34,757 nucleotides of DNA from contig NGBS01000634.1 of the NCBI GenBank assembly GCA_002245135.1, positions 1 to 34,757 of the forward strand. Reading direction: 5' to 3'. The number at the start of each line of letters is the position of its first letter. The stretch's first letter is position 1. A program made the translations under genes and the position numbers. This document shows positions 9,508 through 19,175 of this stretch, one piece after another. Under the pieces are notes generated by a model. The model ran no database searches. It saw only the letters and a list, made by a program, of their open reading frames with translations, and was not told the DNA's origin. Origin of the DNA: Proteromonas lacertae. Taxonomy: Eukaryota > Sar > Bigyra > Opalinata > Proteromonadidae.

Positions 9508-10423
9508 TTAATGATAAGATCTTCTACCTTCATATCGATCATCTCTTCTATCTCTTCTACTGTCATATCTATCACTACTATGATGGCTTCTTCGACTATA
9601 ATATCTATCATCATCTCTTCTTCTTCCACTTCTGCTTCTACTACGACTTCTACTGCGACTTCTTGATCTACGATATCTATCATCACGACGATCATCTCTT
9701 CTATCATACCTACGTTTGTAATCTCTGTTATCTCTTCTGAACCTATCATCTCGTGGATCAAATCTTCCTCCTCGTCTTACTTTATTAGGTCCAAGGTCTG
9801 TTTTTGACATATAAAAATTAGAAAATTATAATAAAATAATAAATTTTGAAAAAAATCTGGAAAATGAGAAGAGAATTTAGTAAAAAAAAGATCTGAATAT
9901 TTGTGTTTTTGTAAATGTATGTGTATATGTATTTATATGAAACTGAGATTGAATATATAATGAATTTGAAAGTGATAATTTGAATTATAAGAATAGTTTG
10001 ACATACAGACTCCAGGTGTTGGATTATATGGTTTTGATCGTTTTGAAAGTTCTACTGTCAATGTTCTGCCATGAAATTCTTTACCATTCATTTCTTCTAT
10101 TGCTTTCTTAGCATCATCTATTTCTTTAAACTGTACAAACGCAAATCCTCTGTATGAAATGAAATTATAATTTTGATTAATACCGATTTAAGTGCAATTC
10201 TGGGTTCATTGTACAATTAACTGATTCTATCTCTCCAAACTTTTCAAAACCTTCTCTAACATCATTTTCATTCAAATGATTCTCTAGCCCACGAACATAC
10301 CTATTAAGTCAAAAAATATACGAAATACAAACAGTTTCCTTTGTTGGCTTCTTCTTCGGAAGGTTCTGTAATTTTTTCAGGTTTTGGTTTTGGTGAAGAA
10401 CTTCTTGATCTAGATCTTGACAT
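9508..10423 (-). CDS. TRA2: Tra2-type SR splicing factor (RRM plus RS tail)
   Basis: Four exons (10329-10423, 10184-10300, 10007-10149, 9508-9797) give 214 residues: a short N-terminal RS stretch (SRSRSRSSS), one RRM, then an RS/RD/RR-rich tail. RNP2 reads LYVRGL and RNP1 reads RGFAFVQF. The linker TPTPGVYLGP after the RRM is the hallmark of Tra2 proteins (TPGIYMG in animals). Introns are 28, 34 and 209 nt, and the last two end CAG rather than the usual TAG. Tra2 family members bind purine-rich enhancers and activate splicing in the nucleus. The final intron is unusually long for this genome and separates the RRM from the RS tail, which could allow alternative forms. The gene is divergent from RPB7. 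Confidence 0.85.
9798..10006 (-). promoter_or_regulatory. Long TRA2 intron 3, candidate autoregulated splice unit
   Basis: At 209 nt this intron is about six times the usual length here. Retention adds an in-frame stop soon after the RRM, giving a protein without the RS tail. An ATG inside the intron, 13 nt before the acceptor, is in frame with the RS tail. A second pyrimidine-rich acceptor candidate ending CCAG lies at about 9857. Animal Tra2 genes regulate their own splicing; that this intron does so is inference. Confidence 0.35.
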
Positions 10424-10513
10424 TTATTTAAAATAGAAAAATGAGAAAAAATAAAATAAATTCTATTTATTTTAGAACTATTTATTACACTTAACATTGA
10501 AATAATTTAAAAT
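10424..10513. promoter_or_regulatory. Shared divergent promoter, TRA2 / RPB7
   Basis: Only 90 bp separate the two start codons, so both promoters and 5' leaders must fit here. The sequence is AT-rich without an obvious TATA element or other motif I can name. Confidence 0.5.
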
Positions 10514-11176
10514 ATGTTTTATTTAGTATTGTAATTGCATTTATCTAATAGGCTTCGTTGACTCATACAGTAAATCTTGCTCCAAAATACTTGGGTAGGA
10601 ATTTGACTGCATATTTGAAGGATTTGTTGATGAAGTCAATAGAAGGTAGATATATAGGCAAAAAAGGATTTGTTGTTCGTGTTATTAATGTAGATAATAG
10701 TATTAGTTCAAGTTCTGGAAGAATTGACCCAGATTCTGGTGAAGTGTTGTTTAATATAAAATATGAAGCTATATTATTCCGTGTATTTGAAAATGAGGTA
10801 ATAGAAGGTAGAGTAACAATTGTAAGTAACTATGGTATACACTGTGAAGCTGGTCCTTTAAAAAGCATATTTATATCACACAAAGTATATTTTTTAATCA
10901 ATTAATAAACTGTAGGGTATGGCTGATAATCAGAATTATGATCCAAATAAGCAAAGATGGAATTTATACCAAGGAACAGAAGATGAAGTGATTATTGAAA
11001 GAGGTACTAAACTACGATTTAGAATAATATCAACTAATTTTAGACCTGATGATATGGGAGCTGTAGCTACCATCAATGATCATTATCTAGGTTCAATTGA
11101 TGAAGATACAACTGCAGATCATGATGCAGCAGGTACTACTGATTTAAATGCAGAAATACCTTCTTCTCTTATATAA
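10514..11176 (+). CDS. RPB7: RNA polymerase II subunit RPB7
   Basis: Three exons (10514-10525, 10552-10884, 10916-11176) encode 201 residues. The 12-nt first exon gives MFYL, and splicing a 26-nt intron yields MFYLASLTHTVNLAPKYLG. This aligns end to end with the known RPB7 start (MFFHISLEHEILLHPRYFG). The second intron is 31 nt. The N-terminal RNP-like fold (GKKGFVVRVINVDN, KYEAILFRVFENEVIEGRV) is followed by an OB-fold segment ending GTKLRFRI...DHYLGSI. A 20-odd residue acidic tail exceeds the usual about 172-residue length. RPB7 pairs with RPB4 as the stalk of RNA polymerase II, binding nascent RNA and aiding initiation. The gene is convergent with ZMYND12. Confidence 0.92.
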
Positions 11177-11232
11177 TTTTTCCTTAAATTTGTATGTATT
11201 TTTAATAAAGTTTTGTTTTTTATGTAAATTCA

Positions 11233-11252
11233 AATATATATATATATATATA
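11233..11252. repeat. (AT)n microsatellite
   Basis: A run of about ten AT units lies in the short convergent spacer between RPB7 and ZMYND12. Confidence 0.8.
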
Positions 11253-11332
11253 GGTATTTTATTAAAATTAAATGAATTTATTATTATTATAACAACAACT
11301 GGATTATTTTTAAAAAAGACTATCACTATGAA

Positions 11333-12415
11333 TTATATATATGTTGTAGAATTATTCTTCTCCTGTTCAGCTCTTAATATAGCTTCCTTCAGCATATTCA
11401 ATACTTCTTCTACATCCTTTGTAGATGGATGTTCTTTACCTAATTGTGTTGTATATACAGAATGAGCTTCTTGAATCATTTGATAAGCTGTTTCTGTGTC
11501 ACCAATAAATATATATAATAAACTCAATGTATATTTTGCTTCTCCACTTGCTATATGGTTTGGACCTAAGTAATTTACTCTAGTTTGAAGAATCTGCTTT
11601 AACATCTCTAATGCTTCAGCTAATTGTGCTTCTGTTAGTGTTTCTGCAGCGTCTGATTTATTTCTCATTCCAGCTAAGTATTTATACCACACATCAACCA
11701 CTTTATCTAGAAATGCAAGTGCTTGTTCTAGTTTATTCTGTGATAAGAAAATATTAGCCATTAAATAATATCCTCCTGCAGTTAAGACATGCTCAGGACC
11801 CATATCTAAGGAAGCATAGTAAATATCTTCTGATAGGTTTGTCAAAGCTTGCTCATATTTCTTTTGTGCTGTATATAATTTACCAAAGTTACGATATAAT
11901 TGTGATTTGATTAAATTTGAACAGTCTGGATGCTTTAAAACACTCCAATTTGCTAATGATAAAAATTCTTCAGCTTGTTGGAATTTGCCTAACCCCAAAT
12001 GAGCTTCTGCTAATAATAAATATGGAGGAACTAATCCTATATTACCTTCTCCAAATACTTCGACTGAAAATCTTAAAGCTTGCAAAGCACCAGGAATTGC
12101 TAATTCATAATTGCCTTTTACTAAGAATTTTGATGATTCGTTTTTAGTAAGATCAATTAAAGCTCTACGACTCATATCTAAAGTATATCTTCTTCTTGCT
12201 CTTTCTTCTTCTGAACCAATGACTGCAGGAGGTGTTCGAAGTGGTCCAAGCAACATACATATTTTGTCATGAATACCTTTTGCATCAATATTCTTGTGTT
12301 CTTTAGAACAATAAAAAGTTACATTACACTTTTCACATTTCAATAATGCAGTCCTTCCACACATCTCACATAAATATTTAACACCTTTCGGATTGGATAA
12401 TGGATTTATTGACAT
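11333..12415 (-). CDS. ZMYND12: ZMYND12-like MYND-finger / TPR protein
   Basis: A 360-residue intronless protein starting at the ATG before SINPLSNPKGV. An upstream in-frame extension is hydrophobic and lacks similarity, so I chose the internal ATG. The N-terminal MYND finger has C16, C19, C27, C30, C36, H40, H49 and C53; H40 replaces a Cys, as I recall for animal ZMYND12. The remainder is helical with TPR-like repeats. It contains AIPGALQALRFSVEVFG, VPPYLLLAEAHLGLGK and SGGYxxxANIF-like segments that match the family closely in order and spacing. Animal ZMYND12 is an axonemal or sperm-flagellum protein working with TTC29, so this gene suggests a ciliated or flagellated stage. The gene is divergent from eL32. 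Confidence 0.85.
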   Translation of the reverse strand: MSINPLSNPKGVKYLCEMCGRTALLKCEKCNVTFYCSKEHKNIDAKGIHDKICMLLGPLRTPPAVIGSEEERARRRYTLDMSRRALIDLTKNESSKFLVKGNYELAIPGALQALRFSVEVFGEGNIGLVPPYLLLAEAHLGLGKFQQAEEFLSLANWSVLKHPDCSNLIKSQLYRNFGKLYTAQKKYEQALTNLSEDIYYASLDMGPEHVLTAGGYYLMANIFLSQNKLEQALAFLDKVVDVWYKYLAGMRNKSDAAETLTEAQLAEALEMLKQILQTRVNYLGPNHIASGEAKYTLSLLYIFIGDTETAYQMIQEAHSVYTTQLGKEHPSTKDVEEVLNMLKEAILRAEQEKNNSTTYI

Positions 12416-12728
12416 TAAAAATTTAAAAATAAAAAATAAAAACGGAAAAATGGCTTGTCTTTTCAAGCTTTGAACATAATACATATGTTTGTTGTACATC
12501 ATTGTGTGTATAGTAATCCTTTGATAATTAAACCAAAAAACCAACTATACAGATCAATCAAGTGGTCAATTATCATTAAAGGTATTTTTCTCACTCTATA
12601 AATAACATTGTAATCTATAATATCCAGTTCTTGTCTTGCTTCACAGTTGGCTATTTAAATATTATATATTTTATCTACTCAAAAGCAATCATTCACTTTT
12701 TATTTGAAAATATACTATTTTTTAATAG
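12416..12728. promoter_or_regulatory. Divergent intergenic, ZMYND12 / eL32
   Basis: 313 bp separate the two start codons. A run ending TTTTTTAATAG lies immediately before the eL32 ATG and could be the acceptor of a 5'-leader intron, with a GTAT donor candidate near 12580. No other motif is recognised. Confidence 0.4.
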
Positions 12729-13184
12729 ATGGCAAAGGTTAGTCCCTTAAATAAAGTACCAGTTGTTCATAAGAAGACAAAGAGATTCTTCAGATATCAT
12801 TCTGACAGATGGGCCAGATTAAGTGTATAAAAATAAAAATATAATTATCTATAGCCATCATGGAGAAAACCACGTGGTATTGATTGTCCAATGAGAAGAC
12901 AATTCAGAGGTAAAGAAACAATGGTCAGAATTGGTTATGGTTCAAATAAGAAAACCCGTTTCACTTTACCAAATGGATTAAAGAAATTCGTTGTACACAA
13001 TTTACAAGATGTAGATCTCCTCCTTATGCACAATCGTATATATTGTGCTGAAATCGCTCACAACGTATCTGGTCGTTTACGAAAAGCTATTATTGATCGT
13101 GCTGAAGCACTCAACATTGTAGTAACCAACGGAAAAGCTCGTTTACGTACTGCTGAAAGTGAAGCTGCACCTGCAGAGAATTAA
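12729..13184 (+). CDS. RPL32: 60S ribosomal protein eL32
   Basis: Two exons (12729-12824, 12855-13184) with a 30-nt GTAT...TAG intron. The product begins [20 protein letters not shown] and contains the family core: [39 protein letters not shown] and [18 protein letters not shown]. It is about 140 residues, close to the usual 130. It ends with a short Ala/Glu-rich tail ([10 protein letters not shown]) longer than in yeast or animals. It is a structural protein of the large ribosomal subunit. The gene is convergent with the HEAT-repeat gene 98 bp away. Confidence 0.95.
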
Positions 13185-13282
13185 AGTAGAAATAAATGAA
13201 TAAATATCACACGGACCACTTTTTAATGTTTGTACTTTTGTTTTGGTTGTATAAAAATAAAAACACAATATTAAAATAATAA

Positions 13283-16061
13283 TTAGATTATTCTTTTTAA
13301 TTCATTATCTATTTCTCTTAAAAGATCTATCATTTCTAGTGAAAGCAGTGCAATATTGTTATTAGACGATATAATACCATGAATTAAACTATGTAGTTGA
13401 CTGAAATAACCTTCATTATCTTGATGATTATTGATTTTCGAATTAATAATACTGTCATAACACTTTTTAAACCCCCATTTCAATAAAGTCATTTCTATTT
13501 TAGATATTATCTCTAAATCTCCATCAATTAACAATGTCAACATTATTCTAATCATTTCTGGACCAATTGAAATAATTCCATTCATTATTACACTTCTAAC
13601 ATAATTATTTTTATCTCTCAACACTCCTTCAATTAATAAATATTCGCCTACTTCACCAAATCTTAGAATAGAATAAACAGATGCTTTTTGAATTATTTCT
13701 TTTGAATTTTTCAGCTTCTTATAAAAAATAGGAAGTAAATTCTTTGGATTTAATAATGGTGATATAGTGCAATTTAATTCCTTACAATTATAACATAAAT
13801 TAGATAAAGAAATCATAGCATTAGCTTGTATATATATATCATAATCTTCAACAGCTAATAATAACAAATTAATGATTTTATCTATAGAGTTATTTTGAAT
13901 TGGAATATGTGAAAATGATGTTATAATACTCACTCTTATTTGGCTTCCATAAGTTTTATTCTTTTCCATTTCTATTAATGTATTGATACATTCTTCATTT
14001 CCATTAATTAAGATTTCACAAAATAATTGTGGCTTTAGTTTATTCTTTTTCATTGTATTTATTAATATATTTATTATATCATTATTAAACATATAACTCC
14101 ATGAACTAAGTAATACACTTGCACTGAATCTAACTGACCAATTAGAATCATTCAAATATTGTAAAGTTAAAGGTAATAAAGATGGTTGTAATTGTAAAAC
14201 ATTTTTACCCATCAAACTGATTGTTTTTAAAGCGATTGAATGAAGTGGAGATATTTCTTTTATTTTCTTTGGATTTTTCTTGATTTTTCCATCTTTTTCT
14301 TCATCTGTGAGTAGTTTAATTATATGTGGTAATGCAGATAATGCATTTTCTTTATAATTTCCTATTGCTATACATGATACTATCTTTACATTTATAGAAT
14401 TATCAAGCAAAGCTTGACATAATAAATCCAAACAATAACTGCTTGGTACATTCTCTAAACTATCATTATTATTTTCATAATTATTATTTAGTGTAATATT
14501 ATTATTATTATTATAGTTTAACTGTAATATAGGCGTTTCAATTAATTTTTCCGCCCATTCAATTTCAGATAAATATCGATTTCTACAATCTATTTCCAAA
14601 GGAGTGTACATACCAAAATATGATTTTATTCTTGATTCATCTGTATTAATAATAGATAATGAATTTGATATTTTATAACTATCACTATCTTTATCTATTT
14701 CTTTATTATATGAATTTAATATCAATTGAGTGTTCACATCACTTGTGTTGATTATGTTATATTTATTATTTATATTTAATATTTCATTATTATTGTTGAA
14801 TATTGGATTAATATCATAATATCTATATAATTTATTCATAAAATGAGATATATCAATTTCTATACTAACATTCGGTAAATCTATATCACTTAATTTACTT
14901 GAATTAGTTTTCTTACATTTAATCATTGAATAGAACTCTGAATGGGTTACTTCTATTCTTTTTAATTTAATTATTTCATTCATAAAATTATTATTATTAT
15001 AATTTTGTACTGATATACCTAATGCCCAAGCAGCGCTCGATCTAATTTGCTCGAATTTATTATTCATTAAAATATCGCCTAATACCCTTTCACCAACATA
15101 ACCAGTCATTCTAATTGCCCAACAACCAACAGTAAATGGAATCCAACCACCTTCTAATGCTTCTCTTAAGTCTTGAAGGACAACTTTTGCTTTTGAACCA
15201 AATGAACCAATAGCTAGTGTTGTATAGATTCTATCTTGAAGATTATCACTTGTTAATGATTCTGTGAGACATGGTAATATGATTTTCTTTTGAACTTCAT
15301 CTTTGGATGTAAAATATTTTAATATTATTATTTCACTTTCTTCATAACCATTACTACATTGATTTAATAAATAAGATATTCCATTTGTACCAAATGAATA
15401 ATAGAAATCTAATAATTGATTTTGTAATGAAGATGAAATTTTATTTATTGTTTTTAATATGGGTAAATATGATGGTAATAGAATATTTGAATCTGGTGAT
15501 AATAATAATGATAATTGTAACAATAAATGAATTGTTGGTTCTGATAAGATCGTTACTTTTTGTAAAACCATTTCTATAGATGAGAGTATTTCATTTCTTA
15601 ATTCATTTTCAATACATTCGTTTTGGTATTTTGCTATACATTTCTATTCATTATATTTACATACATAATATATACATTTAAAGCCACTTGTAAATCAATT
15701 TCTGGAGTAAAAGGATGGATTACTGAGAAAAAATTATGAATTGTTGAATTCGTTATTTCTTTTTTACTATCATAAGTATAGAAACACTTCATATAAATAC
15801 TCAAACATGTGTGATATTGATTTATTTTGTAAAGAAGGTGTTGATATTATTGTATTGGTAGATAATGGTTTTAATGGAGTTGGATACATACTGTTGGACA
15901 AATCATTCTTAAATGTACTATTCAACAAGTCGTCTGAGTTGTATTTTCTTAATACTACTGGAGTTTTTAGTATTACATCCAACATATCATCTATAGCAAT
16001 AGACAGTGATAGTTATACCAACTGGATCACTTAAATTAGTTGATGGTTCGCTAGATTTCAT
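13283..16061 (-). CDS. HEAT/armadillo-repeat protein, 894 residues
   Basis: Four exons (16019-16061, 15801-15990, 15676-15766, 13283-15643) joined by 28-, 34- and 32-nt introns give a continuous frame. The N terminus is polar and unstructured, with many Ser, Asn and Pro. From the fourth exon onward the protein is a run of paired helices of HEAT type, for example IRSSAAWALGI, CLDLLCQALLD and NWSVRFSASVLLSSW. Asn-rich insertions (NNNNN) fall between repeats, typical of AT-rich genomes. HEAT proteins are scaffolds. A cilium-linked HEATR4-like identity crossed my mind because of the neighbouring ZMYND12, but I cannot support it. Its second and third exons lie opposite an unrelated open frame that I consider a shadow. 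Confidence 0.75.
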
Positions 16062-16140
16062 TTCTTTTAATAAAAACTAACCGTTATTTTTCAAAATATT
16101 TTCTTCTCTATCTCAACAAATAAAACAAAAAACATATATA

Positions 16141-17494
16141 TTAAATGTTAATATCATTCAGATGTGATGATACTTTTTGATCTGCTTCCATTACATTATA
16201 AATATATTCTGGATTAGGTAATTCCTCCAAATTGGGTAAGATAGACATATCCAAATTATTAGCTCTAGCATACTGATGATATAAATAAATGCACTCAACA
16301 AATACACTGTTACAATTCCTACCTTCATTCTGTTCTACAGGTTTTTCACTGTTATTGAGTTTCTGCAAATACATATGAACATCATTGAACTTAGGAACTA
16401 ATACCTTTTGTATAGCCATTGGCCCAAACACTCTAATTCCTAATAATGCGCCATAGAGTGGTCCTGACTTGTATTCTTTATCTGTAGCATTACCATTATC
16501 TATAATATGTTTAAATGTATTTATTGTTCTGGTTTCTAAATCAGGATAGACACTTTTGTATTGATTACAGATTAAAAATAGTAGATTAACGGATAGTTTT
16601 CTTAATTCAAAATGATTTTCTTCATTATTGCTAGTCAATTTCTTTCCTAAAGCAACTGATAATACAGTTGGTAGTAGTTGATGTAAATAACTATTTAAAT
16701 TATTATTTGGATTAACAATAAACGAATGAATCGTTCGTATATAATTATTCAACTGTTTAAACATCTCATTTGGCTTATCTTTCATCGCCATTAGTGATCT
16801 TACTTCATTGCTGATATATTGTATGAAATAGGGTATTAATTGATTATAACCACCTTCTTTAGCTAAATTATTAATCACATGATCAACTACTTCTTCAGTA
16901 TCACCTTTAAGTACACTAATTATCTTTGAATAATATGTTTGAAGCTCTTTCGAAATTGTATGAGTTGAACCATCATGGTAATTGTGTTTCTGAAGATATA
17001 GGCGTTACTTCTGTGTTAGGATTTTCAGGTATATTGGGTTGAACTCCATTAATAGCTAAGCCAATGTGCATGATAGGTTATTTCGTAAGGTATTTCAGGT
17101 AATGGTTCGTTTAATAAATCATCAATTTTGAGTTCTTTGTCTATAGGAACGAAATATGTGTTACCGTTTTCTCTTGATTCTTCTAATTTGTAATTTAGTG
17201 ACTCAGGGGATAGATGGCCGTATATTGACTATTTAATATATTATTTATTTATTCTTACTCTCACATTTCTTAGTTTCAATGCATTCATAACATCTTCATT
17301 TATTAATTTTGATCTTTTAGCATGCCTCATAAATTTAGTAGAATCCTATGAGTAATAAGTGTTGATTATACTTCTATTATCTCTCTCATCAGAAACTCCA
17401 CATCTTTACCTATCTGTCCATAGACATCGTCTGTAAAATTGTATTTTCGATAATCATCAAATGATTTGATCGTCTCTGCTGTAATTAAATCCAT
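16141..17494 (-). CDS. TAF6: TAF6, TFIID/SAGA histone-fold and HEAT subunit
   Basis: Exons 17372-17494 and 17259-17345, plus a last exon from 17228, are joined by 26- and 30-nt introns. The N-terminal histone fold (MDLITAETIKSFDDY ... DSTKFMRHAKRSKLINEDVMNALKLRNV) and linker (PLPEIPYEITYHAHWL, GVQPNIPENP) match TAF6. The C-terminal HEAT domain has YLHQLLPTVLSVALGKKL, HFELRKLSVNLLFLICNQYK and YGALLGIRVFGPMAIQKVLVPKF. The last exon needs a +1 frame change after HAHWL (CTT AGC T, 17054-17060) to read AINGVQP. It needs a second change of frame between about 16973 and 17008. Total length is about 425-430 residues. TAF6 pairs with TAF9 in the core promoter complex. It may be active with an assembly error, genuinely frameshifted, or broken. 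Confidence 0.85.
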
Positions 17495-17559
17495 TTTAAA
17501 TTTTATAATGAAAAAAAAGTTTGAGAAAAGCTTGAACATCATTTTTTTATTTTTAAAAA
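17495..17559. promoter_or_regulatory. Shared divergent promoter, TAF6 / TFIIB-like gene
   Basis: 65 bp separate the start codons of two general transcription factor genes. It is AT-rich with no recognised element. Confidence 0.5.
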
Positions 17560-18916
17560 TTGATGGACAAATACTGTGAGAAATGTAAAGAAAATAGTTT
17601 AGATAGTGATTATATATGCACACTTTGTGGAAGAGATTATTCAGATGGACTAATAGATGCTACTCAACAATATACTGTTAACAATAATGGTTATTCTATT
17701 CAAGAAGGTACTCACGTTAGTTACTATAGTATTGGAACAAAAAGATATAATTCAGATCAGAAACTAGCAAGACAACTGGTATTTATTAATTATATATTAA
17801 TTATGTAATTATTATAGTTGAAATGTTGTGAACTACTAAAACAATTTCCATTTATAGAAGGCACAAAAGCAAACAACGTCAAAAGCCTAATATCTAATTG
17901 GGTTAATAGAAGGCTACTAAATAAAAATCACACAAAAGTATTAGTTACAGCTGCAGTGCATGTCCATTATGATGCAATTGATATAAAAACAGTCAGTAGT
18001 TTCTTAAACGTTCAACCAATGGAAGTTGTTAAATTTTTAAAAAATGACAATGTAAATAACTCAAATTTTTCACTACGACATCCACTGACTGTAAACGATT
18101 ATCTCAAAAAAGGATTACTAAAACTGACATCTAACACTTTTCCTCTAATAAATGAACTATTAGAAGAATGTAAAAAGTTATTTAATATTTTAAATGAAAT
18201 GGATTATTGTGAAGGTAAAAACCCGAATATTATAGCTACTGCAATTAACTAGAATTATATGTTGTACAAATGTGAAAGGTAAAATGTTTAAAATAGCTGA
18301 TATTCTATCTGCATTTGATTGTAATTATAAAAATGTAAGAATTCGTTATTGTGATATTATTCAAAATTTAAGGAAATTATTACTTCATTTACCTTGGTAT
18401 AAACCTGATTGTAGTGAAAATGATGTATTAAAAGAGATTCCTTATATTATTAAGAATGGAACTACACTTGTGAAAGTATATCAACTTTCACTAACTCCCA
18501 CTAAAGACAATAATGAGAATGAGAATTCAAATAGCGTCAATATAAACACAGAAACATCAGCAGTTAAACCATTATCACTAAATGAAGATGTAGTTACAGT
18601 AGTTACACCAGTAAGAAATCCAGTTGATGTTGATAATTCAATTCAATCTACTGATATGTCTATTTTGAATAGCAAATCACTAGATATTTCTAAGAATTAT
18701 AGTATTAGTGAAACAAATATACTGCCTCAAAGTGAATCTATGGAAATATCAATATCACAAACAAAGACTCCTTCTACATCAGAATCTAAGAAACATAAAT
18801 TAGTTAGAGAGACACCAACACCACGGCTGTCAAAGAAGACTTGTATAAGAAAAGAATTGAAAAATAACAGCAGAAGAGAAGAAGAGAAAGTCTGTTCAAA
18901 GGAGAAGATCGAATAA
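17560..18916 (+). CDS. TFIIB/BRF-family general transcription factor
   Basis: Exon 17560-17778, a 39-nt intron, then exon 17818-18916. The N-terminal zinc ribbon reads CEKC...ICTLCG, followed by a spacer and two cyclin-like repeats. The first is around LLKQFPFIEG...RRLLNKNHTKVLVTAAVHVH. The second contains EGKNPNIIATAI and KMFKIADILSAFDCNYKNVRIRY. It ends in a Ser/Thr/Glu-rich, then basic tail. The frame meets a TAG at 18250; reading resumes one base later and continues the second cyclin repeat, so a +1 change at 18244-18252 is required. The protein is too divergent to decide between TFIIB, BRF1 and other paralogues. These factors recruit RNA polymerase II or III. The gene is divergent from TAF6, an apt functional neighbour. 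Confidence 0.65.
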
Positions 18917-19175
18917 AGGAATACTAACATCTGAAAGGAAAAAGATTGATAAATAATAGTTAATTATTGAGAATCTGTTTGTGATTCTATCATCTTCATG
19001 AATAATTCGTAGAGATAGATACATCTATGATATTATCTCCATAAATTCTCAAAAATTCTTTGCGTTGCATGCATTTCTAAGTCAAAAATACCCCTCAAAG
19101 TCAAACGACAGAAAATAAAGATCTTTCTTTATTTCTTTTTATTCTCACTACCTATTCAACCAGTTTTAACCAAAC

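Noticed and set aside
9501-9761. Overlapping minus-strand acidic frame in the TRA2 tail
   Set aside because: Out-of-frame reading of the Arg/Ser/Asp-rich repeats; the RS-tail frame joins the RRM exactly.
15741-16034. Plus-strand open frame of 97 codons
   Set aside because: It lies opposite exons 2-3 of the HEAT-repeat gene, whose spliced frame is continuous with three canonical introns.
13283-16061. Naming the HEAT protein HEATR4
   Set aside because: Only general HEAT character and a ciliary neighbour support it, with no specific motif.
18250-18252. Stop-codon reassignment (TAG or TGA as sense)
   Set aside because: Well-conserved genes end in TAA and TAG at the expected positions (eL20 ends TAG), and after the interrupting stops the frame changes rather than continuing in the same frame.
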